63,788 nt of DNA from Rhodospirillaceae bacterium (GTDB lineage Bacteria > Pseudomonadota > Alphaproteobacteria > UBA8366), in contig PAZH01000046.1 in NCBI GenBank assembly GCA_002716125.1, forward strand, positions 1 through 63,788. The letters run 5' to 3'. The position numbers and the translations under genes were made by a program. Positions 42,891 through 51,185 of this stretch are shown here, piece after piece; the first letter of the stretch is position 1, and each line of letters begins with the position of its first letter. The notes under the pieces were generated by a model. It searched no databases. It was not told the DNA's origin and saw only the letters and a program-made list of their open reading frames with translations.

Positions 42891-43649
42891 TCACATGCTC
42901 AAAGCGCCACCATCGATCACAAGTTCGGTCCCCGTGATGTATGACGATTCATCCGACGCCAAGAATAAGACACCCTGAACGACTTCATCGACCGAACCGG
43001 CACGTTTCATCGGAACACGCGACAAACGTTCGTCCAGCGCTTCCGGCGTCGGAAAGGCAGCCCGAAACATCGCCGTATCCACGGGCCCTGGATGAACCGA
43101 GTTGCAGCGGATTTTGTCTTTCGCGTGTTGCGTTGCCACGACTTTAGAGAAAACGCGGATCGCGCCCTTGCTGGCGGCGTAAGCGGGTTCTTGGGTCAGT
43201 GCTTGTCCAATCCCAGCGATCGAAGAGATGTTGACGATCGACCCCCCGCCGGCATTACGCATCGCCGGAATAGCGGTCTTGGTCCCAAGGAACACGCCTT
43301 TTGCGTTGACCGCCATGACGCGATCCCATTCTTCCTCTGTGCGTTCTTCAACTGGTACACGCGGCACAAGGATGGCGGCGTTGTTTATGAGAATATCGAG
43401 CTTACCGAACCGTTCGCATGCGTATACGACCGCGGCTTGCCAATCCGCTGCACTCGTAACGTCCAGGTGCATGTAGTCGGCTTCACCGCCGGCTGCTTTT
43501 ATTTCGGCTTCAACAGCGCGCCCCTCTTCGTCGGCAATATCGCCAAAAACAACTTTCGCGCCTTCGGCCGTAAATAATTTTGCCTCTGCTGCACCTTGGT
43601 TTTTCGAACCGCCGCTAATCAGAGCGACTTTACCATCCAATCTGCCCAT
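42891..43649 (-). CDS. Short-chain dehydrogenase/reductase
   Basis: 252-residue NAD(P)-dependent oxidoreductase. Cofactor motif ISGGSKNQGAAEAK is a slightly unusual TGxxxGxG variant (last Gly followed by Ala); NNAAILVPR, catalytic Ser in VNISSIAG, catalytic YAASK and PGPVDTAMF are in place. GDIADEEG after strand 2 places an Asp where NAD-specific enzymes have one, so NAD is likely. It lies 15 bases after the F420-type oxidoreductase, presumably oxidising or reducing a hydroxy/keto group in the same unknown pathway. Confidence 0.9.
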   Translation of the reverse strand: MGRLDGKVALISGGSKNQGAAEAKLFTAEGAKVVFGDIADEEGRAVEAEIKAAGGEADYMHLDVTSAADWQAAVVYACERFGKLDILINNAAILVPRVPVEERTEEEWDRVMAVNAKGVFLGTKTAIPAMRNAGGGSIVNISSIAGIGQALTQEPAYAASKGAIRVFSKVVATQHAKDKIRCNSVHPGPVDTAMFRAAFPTPEALDERLSRVPMKRAGSVDEVVQGVLFLASDESSYITGTELVIDGGALSM

Positions 43650-43664
43650 CGTCTTTCTCCCTGG

Positions 43665-44528
43665 CTATGCCACGTATTCGCCCGCCAACCGGTCCAGCCA
43701 ACGTTCGAGCTCGTCCAAATCGCGACCAACAATCATCGCGACCAACTCGTCCACGCCTGCATCTTGATATTGCGCCGCCCGGTCCTTGTTGAGTTTGTGC
43801 CCATACGGGCAAATGACGGTCCGGATATCGGAACGCGTGCGCCCGGACGCTTCCAAGAAGCCGTCCAACCTTAACAGGTATCCTGGAACATCTTCCGCCG
43901 CGACATTGAATCCGTACCAACCGGCACCGATATCGGCGACCCGGCGCAAAGCCGCATCACTCTCACCCCCGAAATATATGGGTGGTCCCGGCTGTTGGAC
44001 CGGCTTCGGATACTGGCGGCATGGTTCAAGTTGATAGAATTCGCCCGAATAGCTCGATACGTCTTCCGTCCAAAGAGACTTGATCACCTCCAGATACTCT
44101 CGGCACCGGGCACCTCGACGGGCAAAGGGCACACCCAAGGCGGTGAATTCCTCTTCGAGCCATCCGACGCCCACCCCAAAGTCGACGCGCCCGCGCGACA
44201 GATAATCGACCGCAGCAATTTCTTTCGCCGTATAGACGGGATTGCGCTGCGGGACGAGACAGATCCCGGTGCCGAGCCGAATGCGCGATGTTTGCGCCGC
44301 CATAAAAGAAAGCGCTGTGATCGGCTCCAAGAGCCCCCGGTCGCCGCCGACCGGAATCTTGCCATTCTCTTCGTAGGGATATTCCGCATCGTAGTTGTCA
44401 AAAAGCACGACGTGTTCGCCCAACCAGATGCTATGAAAGCCGCGCGCTTCGGCCCCTTTCGCGAGGGCGCTCACATAAGCGGCGTCGTTTACCGGACTCA
44501 CCAACGGCGCAAATAAACTGACCTTCAT
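43665..44528 (-). CDS. LLM-class (luciferase-like) F420/FMN oxidoreductase
   Basis: 287-residue TIM-barrel flavin or F420 enzyme. Start at ATG 44528 overlapping the DUF1330 stop by ATGA. Family features: AEARGFHSIWLGEHVVL, TSRIRLGTGICLVPQRNP, KEIAAVDYLSRGRVDFGVGVGW, and a PPIYFGGESDAALRRVADIGAGWYG block. Members named 'LLM class F420-dependent' in proteobacteria are often of unproven cofactor. Its position between DUF1330 and SDR genes suggests a shared catabolic step. Confidence 0.87.
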   Translation of the reverse strand: MKVSLFAPLVSPVNDAAYVSALAKGAEARGFHSIWLGEHVVLFDNYDAEYPYEENGKIPVGGDRGLLEPITALSFMAAQTSRIRLGTGICLVPQRNPVYTAKEIAAVDYLSRGRVDFGVGVGWLEEEFTALGVPFARRGARCREYLEVIKSLWTEDVSSYSGEFYQLEPCRQYPKPVQQPGPPIYFGGESDAALRRVADIGAGWYGFNVAAEDVPGYLLRLDGFLEASGRTRSDIRTVICPYGHKLNKDRAAQYQDAGVDELVAMIVGRDLDELERWLDRLAGEYVA

Positions 44529-44932
44529 TCGTCTTCTCCGATGGGGCCAAGTCCATAATCTTCGCCGACGCATCGGTGAATGGCCGCATAGTCGACCGCT
44601 TCGCTACGCAAACTGTAATTACGCTCCGCGCCGGGAGCCTTCGGTAGGTCGAGAAACGCCTGGTGCGACGGGTACCAAGCCGCTAGCACCTCGTGCAGCG
44701 TCTGGTCGCCGACGACGCGTCCGAACACTGGCGTGCGCCATAGAATTTTAGCGCCGACATTCGGTAGAAACGCGATCAGGCCATCCATATATGCGCGATA
44801 GAGCTCACCGTCCGGATAGCCGGCTTCCGTTGTATATCGATTCAAGTTCAACATCGTGACGGGTCGATCTTCTGCCGTGCCCGCGATCGCTCGGATCACT
44901 TCCAGTTCTTTCTCGTCTCGCTGATGCCGCAT
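44525..44932 (-). CDS. DUF1330-like protein
   Basis: 135-residue small alpha/beta ferredoxin-like-fold protein. DUF1330 pattern is visible: TMLNLNRYTTEA, GELYRAYMDGLI, a GAKILWR strand, GDQTLHEVLAAWYPSHQAFL and a C-terminal ALR-like segment (YSLRSEAVDY). Function of the family is unknown; members often accompany dehydrogenases. Overlaps the LLM gene start by four bases and lies 49 bases after SMP-30. Confidence 0.75.
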   Translation of the reverse strand: MRHQRDEKELEVIRAIAGTAEDRPVTMLNLNRYTTEAGYPDGELYRAYMDGLIAFLPNVGAKILWRTPVFGRVVGDQTLHEVLAAWYPSHQAFLDLPKAPGAERNYSLRSEAVDYAAIHRCVGEDYGLGPIGEDE

Positions 44933-44981
44933 CTTAACTTCGCTCTATTGCCTGGTTGAGGAAAAGGTATCGCGCCGCGCG

Positions 44982-45959
44982 TTAGAATTGCCTGTGCGGC
45001 GGCTCCGCGCCCGCAATATCGACACGGAACGTCGAAACGCTCTCGCCCGCGAGGGAGCCCATATAGACAGACTTCAAATCAGCGCCCCCGAAACAGATAC
45101 TCGCGCAATTGCCAAGCGGGGTCGCATGACCCGCATTCTGGTAATCGCGACTGAAGGCATCTTGTTGATAAGCGGCTTCCGCACGCGCAATTAGATTCGG
45201 ATCACCGGCTTCGAGGACCACAGATTCGGTTCCATCCGCAGCAACATGCACCACGCGGTTGCTGACGATACTGGTCATCCAAATCCCGCCTTCGGAGTCG
45301 AACTCGAAGCCGTCTGGATAGTTTCCTTCGCCGTACTCATGAGTGATCTCCTTCGGCCCCAAATCACCATTTGACCGTATCGCGTACCGCACCACCGCTC
45401 GGCCCATCGTCTCGTTGACATAGAGCCACTCGCCGGACGGGTGGACTTTGTTCTCATTCGCAAAATCAACGTCGTCGGCAACAATCCGACTGCCGTTCGC
45501 GTCCATCAAAATGACAAACCCATCGCAAACGCCACGCCGAAACGCTTGATCGCGGGGGTCATGCCATGTCGAGACACTGACCCAAAGTCGTCCCTGCGCA
45601 TCTCGATTGACGAAATTGGTGGCGGGTAACTTCCGTCCTTCGACAGCGCCCAATTCAAGCTTCAATGTGCCGTCACGAGACAACCGGAACACACCCCCGT
45701 CCAGACCGAGGTTTGCGATCATGAAATCCCCGTCCGGCAATAGTGCATATCCGTTTGTTATGAACGTTTCAGGGACATAGCCTTTATTCGCCACAACCAC
45801 TTCGATGCGCCCGTCCGGATAGATACAGGTCACGCCGCCTTGCCCATTCGGGTCCGCATGAGACGCGTATATCATGCCCGACTTGGTCGCGTAGACGCAT
45901 TCAGGGCGCATTAGCCCGCTTCCCACGAACGACACCTCGGAGATATCTACTCTTCTCAT
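44982..45959 (-). CDS. SMP-30/gluconolactonase-family protein
   Basis: 325-residue six-bladed beta-propeller hydrolase. Start at ATG 45959 with GGAAG upstream; the 46019 start adds no family residues. The metal-ligand Glu is in LMRPECVYA, followed by IYASHADPNGQG, a VNETMGRAVVRYAI blade with a conserved Asn and YPDGFEFDSEGGIWMTSI with a conserved Asp. Lactone hydrolysis is the known activity; the substrate is not known. First gene of the five-gene minus-strand run. Confidence 0.85.
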   Translation of the reverse strand: MRRVDISEVSFVGSGLMRPECVYATKSGMIYASHADPNGQGGVTCIYPDGRIEVVVANKGYVPETFITNGYALLPDGDFMIANLGLDGGVFRLSRDGTLKLELGAVEGRKLPATNFVNRDAQGRLWVSVSTWHDPRDQAFRRGVCDGFVILMDANGSRIVADDVDFANENKVHPSGEWLYVNETMGRAVVRYAIRSNGDLGPKEITHEYGEGNYPDGFEFDSEGGIWMTSIVSNRVVHVAADGTESVVLEAGDPNLIARAEAAYQQDAFSRDYQNAGHATPLGNCASICFGGADLKSVYMGSLAGESVSTFRVDIAGAEPPHRQF

Positions 45960-46096
45960 ACAGGCTTCCTTTGCATTGACCGCGTTAACCACAAGCAGAG
46001 ATGTATCCGAGAACAACACACCTGAAAGAGGCGGCGATTGACAGTGAGACAGCCTTCGCGCAATGAAGAGACTACTTCACCGCCAACACTCGCGAA

Positions 46097-47920
46097 TTGC
46101 CCGTGACAACACCGCTCGAACCGCCGCCTGCAAATACCGACGCCGCTCCGGAAGCAAACGAACGCGGCGCCGCGCTAGCGCATCAAGGCCGGTTCCGCGA
46201 AGCCGCAGCCGCTTTCGACGAAGCCTGCGATTTCGACCCTGAAAACGCCGACGGCTTCAGTAATCTTGGTGTCGTGCTTCGCCGGTTGAACGATCTCAAC
46301 GGTGCAATTGTACAGTTCGAGGAAGCGATCCGTCTTCGGCCCGAATTCGCCGAAGCGCATTACAACCTCGGAAACGCTTACTCGGCGCTTGGCGAATCGA
46401 CGCTTGCGGCAGAGCGATACCGCGCCGCGCTGACTTATCGCTCCGACTACGCCGAGGCATGGAACAACCTGGCGCGACTCTTAAACGAAACCGGACATCA
46501 CGCTGAAGCTTTGGAAGCCTGTACAGAAGGCCTTCGTCATACACCCGACAATCCGAATCTCCACAACAATACCGGCAATGCCTATCAAGGATTAGGGCGT
46601 TACGGTGAGGCCGTCCGAGAATATAAAATCGCGGTCGAAGCCGCACCGGGTATGAGCGAGGCCTACAGCAACCTCGGTCTTGCGTTGAAAGAAACCGGCC
46701 ATCTCGAGGCAGCCGTCCAAGTCCACAAGAAAGCGATGGAATTGAGTCCGACCGATGTCGGCACCCTAACCAATTATGGCTCTGCATTGCAGGCCGCCGC
46801 CGAGACCGAATCCGCGATCGCGATCTTCGAACGTGCACTTTCTTTAGACCCCGACAGCATGGCCGCCAAGATCAACCTGGCGACCGCGCTGATGGATCAG
46901 TTGGAGGTCAATCGCGCGATCGAAATTTTCGAAGGGATCGTCGACGGTGTCGCACTCGGTGACGAATTGCCGGAGCACGCGCTTGCGCACAAAAATCTCG
47001 GCCTATCGTTGTTGCTCAAAGGTGAATATGAAGCCGGTATCCGGCATTATGCGTGGCGATGGGAGACGCCGGATTTCACGCCGCGCGAGACCGCGCTTCC
47101 GCTACGGGGCGGCGAGGACCTGAATGGCGAGGAGGTCGTTGTCCTGAATGAACAAGGGCTGGGCGACACCGTCCAGTTTACCCGGTTCGCGCAAGGAATC
47201 GTTGCACGGGGCGGGCGTCCAGTCTTCGAGGTACCTCAATCCCTTGCCCCGCTTATCGTCCAAGCGGACAATGTTCACCGCGTCATACGCGAAGGCGAAG
47301 CCCTCCCCGAGACGGGCTTACATATCCCGATGTTCGACCTGCTCGGCATTTTCGCGGGACACCTAAGGGGCAATGCGCCCTATATCGTCGCCGATCCGGA
47401 CAAGGCCGAGCGGTGGTCGGACCGTATTCCGGAGACCGGACGAAAGCGTATCGGTCTTGTCTGGGCCGGGCGCCCGACACACAGAAACGACCGCAACCGG
47501 TCGGTGAATCTAGAAGCGTTTCTCCCGCTCCTTCGTCTTACGGATTTTGATTTTTACTCGCTTCAAGTCGGCGATCATGCTGCCGACATCGAAGAGGCGG
47601 GGCTTTCGTCCGACTTAATCGATCTATCGCCGCGGCTCACGGGTTTCTCCGAAACGGCGGCCGCTCTCTCACAAATCGACTTACTGATATCCGTCGATAC
47701 GGCGGCCGTACACGTGGCAGGTGCGCTGGGTCGGCCGGTTTGGGCCTTAATTCCCTACGCGCCGGATTGGCGATGGGGCCTCGAGGGCGACGCGACGGCG
47801 TGGTATCAAAGCGTACAACTCTGGCGGCAGCCCGAGCCCCAAGATTGGAAAAGCGTTATCGCACGGCTGTCGGATGCGCTGGCGCCACCTGAGAAGAAAA
47901 AAGGGCGCCGGAAAAGTTAG
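46097..47920 (+). CDS. TPR protein with glycosyltransferase-like C-terminal domain
   Basis: 607-residue cytosolic protein. Residues ~20-310 contain about seven TPR units (e.g. NADGFSNLGVVLRRLNDL, AEAHYNLGNAYSALGE, AEAWNNLARLLNETGH). The C-terminal 300 residues have a GT-B/heptosyltransferase-like look: NEQGLGDTVQFTRFA, RIGLVWAGRPTHRNDRNRS and the late block QIDLLISVDTAAVHVAGALGRPVWALIP. Known relatives may glycosylate proteins or flagellin/LPS components; here the target is unknown. The only start codons are TTG at 46097 or GTG at 46103, with no good ribosome site. Confidence 0.82.
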   Translation: MPVTTPLEPPPANTDAAPEANERGAALAHQGRFREAAAAFDEACDFDPENADGFSNLGVVLRRLNDLNGAIVQFEEAIRLRPEFAEAHYNLGNAYSALGESTLAAERYRAALTYRSDYAEAWNNLARLLNETGHHAEALEACTEGLRHTPDNPNLHNNTGNAYQGLGRYGEAVREYKIAVEAAPGMSEAYSNLGLALKETGHLEAAVQVHKKAMELSPTDVGTLTNYGSALQAAAETESAIAIFERALSLDPDSMAAKINLATALMDQLEVNRAIEIFEGIVDGVALGDELPEHALAHKNLGLSLLLKGEYEAGIRHYAWRWETPDFTPRETALPLRGGEDLNGEEVVVLNEQGLGDTVQFTRFAQGIVARGGRPVFEVPQSLAPLIVQADNVHRVIREGEALPETGLHIPMFDLLGIFAGHLRGNAPYIVADPDKAERWSDRIPETGRKRIGLVWAGRPTHRNDRNRSVNLEAFLPLLRLTDFDFYSLQVGDHAADIEEAGLSSDLIDLSPRLTGFSETAAALSQIDLLISVDTAAVHVAGALGRPVWALIPYAPDWRWGLEGDATAWYQSVQLWRQPEPQDWKSVIARLSDALAPPEKKKGRRKS

Positions 47921-47930
47921 TCCGGCGCCC
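47903..47930. terminator. Bidirectional terminator between TPR and MmgE/PrpD genes
   Basis: Perfect 10-bp stem GGGCGCCGGA / TCCGGCGCCC (47903-47912 with 47921-47930), loop of eight bases. A run of six A precedes it (47897-47902), so on the minus strand it is followed by TTTTTTCTTCTC, ideal for the MmgE/PrpD gene. Its left arm overlaps the last codons of the TPR gene, on whose strand it is followed by TTCTC. Confidence 0.85.
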
Positions 47931-47953
47931 TTCTCAAATGTGCCGGCTGCAGC

Positions 47954-49321
47954 TTAAGCCCAAAGCGCCGCCAATTCGGAAATATCGTCGACTTTATCAA
48001 GGTGTTTGACCTTGTCGATGATCTTCTCGGTCTTTTCGTTTCCTAGCACGGGATCGACACAGGCACGGAACTTATTCACCAACTTGTCCCATTGTGCGTC
48101 CAGGTCGGCTGCCGGAATTCCGGCGTCATAGTGTTCGTAGTGAACCACGCCGTCTTTCGTATGGATTGTCACTTCGGCAGCCATGCGTTCCAGCGAATCC
48201 TTTTCCGCAACGGTGACCTTGTTCAGCAGGTCGACCAAATGCGGCTCTTTGACCATCTCGTCGCTATAGGTATCGAGGCGAGCGGTATCATCGCCGTTGA
48301 TCGCAATGGCCGCGCAATAGCGAAGACTGAATTTACCTTCCAAGCCGCTCGACGGTGTGGGAATGCCACACACGTCAACCGCGCCCGTCACAACCGTCAC
48401 TTCGACCTTATCGATATTGTCCGGCACAAGATTGGCTTTGCGTTGAATATTATGAATTGCCTCGATCGTACTGTGGGTCATGTAGCATGCCGCGTGATAC
48501 TTGAAGAGCGCATCGCGCACTTCGAAACGCTCGTGAAGACCGAGCAGGCCAGCCGGAATGTCCGTCGCCTCGGTCTGCGTATGGGCGAAACCCTGATGGC
48601 GTTCAAGCACATCCGGGCGCGACGTGAAGCCGCGCGCAGCCATATTCGCCGCAAAAAGGCCGTTCTGCGCAGCCTTGCCGGCATGCAAGGGTTTGCACAT
48701 CGTGCCGAACATGGATTTCAGACCGGCCGCTTGGGTACCTGCGATCCCCATCGCCAGCGCACATTTCTCGCTGTCGAGGCCGAGCATGCGGGACGCGCCA
48801 ACCGCGGCCCCGAACGTCCCTATCGTCGCTGTAGAATGCCACCCCTTCAGATAGTGACTCATCCCGATATAAGCACCGATGCGGCACTCGGCATCGACGC
48901 CTGCCGCAAAGGCGGTAATGACGTCCTTACCGCTCGCCCCGTCTTTCTCGCCAAGCGCGAGAACCACCGGTGCGACGGGGACCGTCGGATGTCCCTGCAG
49001 TCGGGTCTGAACGTCGTCGTAGTCCAGTGCATGAGAAGCGCTGCCGTTGATCAAAGCGGCCTGAGACGTCGAAACCCTGCGGCCGTCTCCGACGATCGAC
49101 GCCTGTTTCTGGCCACCGTCGGCCTCCGCTTGTTCGATCAGCATTTGTGTCAGCGGTTCTTCCAATCCAGCAATCGTCACGCCGATCCAGTCGAGCAAAC
49201 AGTGCTTCGACGCTTCGACGGCTTCCGCCGACAGGTCGTCAAAAGAAATACCCGTCGAATATTCGGCGAGGGTCTTTGTGATTTCAGGATCAACGTCCCG
49301 GCTTTCCGGCGCTTGCGACAT
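47954..49321 (-). CDS. MmgE/PrpD family protein
   Basis: 455-residue cytosolic lyase-fold protein. Start at ATG 49321 after GGAG; a start at 49351 adds ten residues. Family features: LLDWIGVTIAG, QAALINGSASHALDYDD (with the conserved His-Ala-Leu-Asp), GHPTVPVAPVVLALGE, GYHLKGWHSTATIGTFGAAV-like block, KPLHAGKAAQNGLFAANMA. Members include 2-methylcitrate dehydratase and cis-aconitate decarboxylase; identity cannot be set from sequence. It stands alone on its strand; a paralogue is 2 kb away. A strong terminator follows. Confidence 0.88.
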   Translation of the reverse strand: MSQAPESRDVDPEITKTLAEYSTGISFDDLSAEAVEASKHCLLDWIGVTIAGLEEPLTQMLIEQAEADGGQKQASIVGDGRRVSTSQAALINGSASHALDYDDVQTRLQGHPTVPVAPVVLALGEKDGASGKDVITAFAAGVDAECRIGAYIGMSHYLKGWHSTATIGTFGAAVGASRMLGLDSEKCALAMGIAGTQAAGLKSMFGTMCKPLHAGKAAQNGLFAANMAARGFTSRPDVLERHQGFAHTQTEATDIPAGLLGLHERFEVRDALFKYHAACYMTHSTIEAIHNIQRKANLVPDNIDKVEVTVVTGAVDVCGIPTPSSGLEGKFSLRYCAAIAINGDDTARLDTYSDEMVKEPHLVDLLNKVTVAEKDSLERMAAEVTIHTKDGVVHYEHYDAGIPAADLDAQWDKLVNKFRACVDPVLGNEKTEKIIDKVKHLDKVDDISELAALWA

Positions 49322-49437
49322 CTCTATCTCCAGAGGCTGATGCATGTTCAAACTTGGCTTACTAACTATACCAACTACATCCGGGGTCCAGCGAGACCCT
49401 CTTTGCAGGACAACGCGCCTTCGCTAGGTTTGTGCAC

Positions 49438-49974
49438 ATGTCCAACGCCCCCATCAAACTGCACATCGGCGGTGAAGAGGCCAAATCAGGCTGGACCATT
49501 TTAAACGTCCAAGATGGTCCCGACGTCGATGCCGTCGGGGATTGCCGCGATCTATCGCAGTTCGCAAATCGATCTGTCGCCGAAATATATGCAAGCCACG
49601 TCTTCGAACATCTCGGCTATCTAGACGATTTACCGAAGGCGCTATCGGAATGCAGCCGGGTATTGGCGCCCAGCGGCCGGCTGAGAATCAGCGTGCCCGA
49701 CTTCGAAACGCTCTGCCGTCTTTTCCTGCATCCGCAGTTGGACGCCGAACAGCGCTTTGCGGTCATGCGGATCGCTTTTGGCGGCCAGACCGACGCTTAC
49801 GACTTTCACATGGTCGGACTGACAATGGAGTTCCTCGAGGACTATCTGCGTGTCGCCGGTTTCGCGAGTATCGAGCGGGTCGAAAAACACGGCCTGTTCG
49901 ACGATTCCAGCACACTCGACATTGGCGGCGTGCCCATTAGCCTGAATGTCGTCGCGACAAAACCTTCGAACTGA
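49438..49974 (+). CDS. Class I SAM-dependent methyltransferase
   Basis: 178-residue protein, shorter than usual (200-250). Start at ATG 49438. The N-terminal KLHIGGEEAKSGWTILNV replaces the normal motif I: there is a GG but not a full VLDxGxGxG, as in a subgroup that begins 'lnlGcG...GWinvD'. The VGDCRDLSQFANRSVAEIYASHVFEHLGYLDDL segment and ALSECSRVLAPSGRLRISVPDF give the acidic loop and the post-motif region. Small-molecule or sugar/peptide methylation is possible. Five bases before the hydroxyacid oxidase. Confidence 0.72.
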   Translation: MSNAPIKLHIGGEEAKSGWTILNVQDGPDVDAVGDCRDLSQFANRSVAEIYASHVFEHLGYLDDLPKALSECSRVLAPSGRLRISVPDFETLCRLFLHPQLDAEQRFAVMRIAFGGQTDAYDFHMVGLTMEFLEDYLRVAGFASIERVEKHGLFDDSSTLDIGGVPISLNVVATKPSN

Positions 49975-49979
49975 ATACG

Positions 49980-51185
49980 ATGTCCAACCCGTCTTCATCT
50001 TCGCAGCTTCCTTTAAAGCGCAAATATCCGACGGCGCTTGACCTGCGCGCCAAAGCACGCCGCCGCTTGCCGAGGTTTGCGTTCGAATATCTCGACGGAG
50101 GTGCGGGTGCCGATACAGGGATCGCACGGAACTGGGACGCTTTCGATGCGATCGAGATGATACCTCGCTATGGAAATGTCGTCGCGTCACCCCCAACCGA
50201 TGTCGAGCTGTTCGGCCGCGCCTATAGCGCACCCATTGGGATCTCACCGATCGGCGGACCTGGGACCGGGTTTCCGGGGGCGGAGAAGTATTTCGCCGCA
50301 GCCGCCCAAGCCGCAAACATTCCGTATACGCTTGGCGTTCTCTCCGCGATTACGATCGAGGAGGCGGCGGTCCTGGCGCCGGATGTGCTCTGGCTTCAGT
50401 TATACCGGTTTCCCGGAAACGAACACAGGATCGGCTTGGACCTTGTCCGGCGCGCCGCAGAGGCAGATGTGAAAGCCTTGGTGCTGACCTGGGATACACC
50501 CGTCCGCACGACGCGGCCGCGCGAGACGAAAAGCGGTATCATGAATCCGTTTAAGCTGACGAACCGGTTGCGCATGGATGCCCTCACCTCACCCGCTTGG
50601 CTCCTCTCCATGATGCGAAACGGCATTCCCCGCTTCGTCAGCCTTCGCCCCTATATGGATGGCAGGACAGGCTTACAGGAATCCGCCGAATTTATTCGCC
50701 GGGAAAGTGGCGGTGCTTTTACCTGGGACGAAGTCGCACGATACCGGGATGTCTGGAAAGGCCCATTGCTTTTGAAAGGCGTGCTTCATCCCGCAGACGC
50801 CGAACGCGCCGTTTCGCTCGGCGTAGACGGTCTCCATGTCTCCAACCACGGTGGGCGCCAGATCGACGCCCTGCCGGCGTCGATCGACATTTTGCCGGCA
50901 ATCGCGCAACAAGTCGGCGGAAAGGCGACTCTCATCGCCGACAGCGGTGTCCGATCCGGTGTCGATGCGGCGCGTGCCGTCGCATGCGGCGCAAGCGCGG
51001 CATTCGCCGGCAAGGCCTTCCTATGGAGCCTTGGTGCCTTGGGCGAACGCGGCCCGGCGCATTTGATCGACATATTCAAGGATGAGCTCAGCGCCACGCT
51101 CGGCCAGCTCGGATGCGCATCGGTCGGCGACCTGCGGGCGGTCACCGTCCGGCACAATAATGCGTACGCACTCGACGATTTTTAA
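49980..51185 (+). CDS. FMN-dependent alpha-hydroxyacid oxidase/dehydrogenase
   Basis: 401-residue TIM-barrel flavoenzyme (LldD/glycolate oxidase/mandelate dehydrogenase group). Seen: RRLPRFAFEYLDGGAGAD, SPIGGPGTGFPGAEKYFAAA, LGVLSAITIEEAA, WLQLYRF, the catalytic His in GLHVSNHGGRQIDALPA, and ADSGVRSGVDAARAVACGA for FMN phosphate binding. Oxidises an L-2-hydroxyacid such as lactate or glycolate to the keto acid. Its stop codon overlaps that of the convergent MmgE/PrpD gene. Confidence 0.9.
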   Translation: MSNPSSSSQLPLKRKYPTALDLRAKARRRLPRFAFEYLDGGAGADTGIARNWDAFDAIEMIPRYGNVVASPPTDVELFGRAYSAPIGISPIGGPGTGFPGAEKYFAAAAQAANIPYTLGVLSAITIEEAAVLAPDVLWLQLYRFPGNEHRIGLDLVRRAAEADVKALVLTWDTPVRTTRPRETKSGIMNPFKLTNRLRMDALTSPAWLLSMMRNGIPRFVSLRPYMDGRTGLQESAEFIRRESGGAFTWDEVARYRDVWKGPLLLKGVLHPADAERAVSLGVDGLHVSNHGGRQIDALPASIDILPAIAQQVGGKATLIADSGVRSGVDAARAVACGASAAFAGKAFLWSLGALGERGPAHLIDIFKDELSATLGQLGCASVGDLRAVTVRHNNAYALDDF

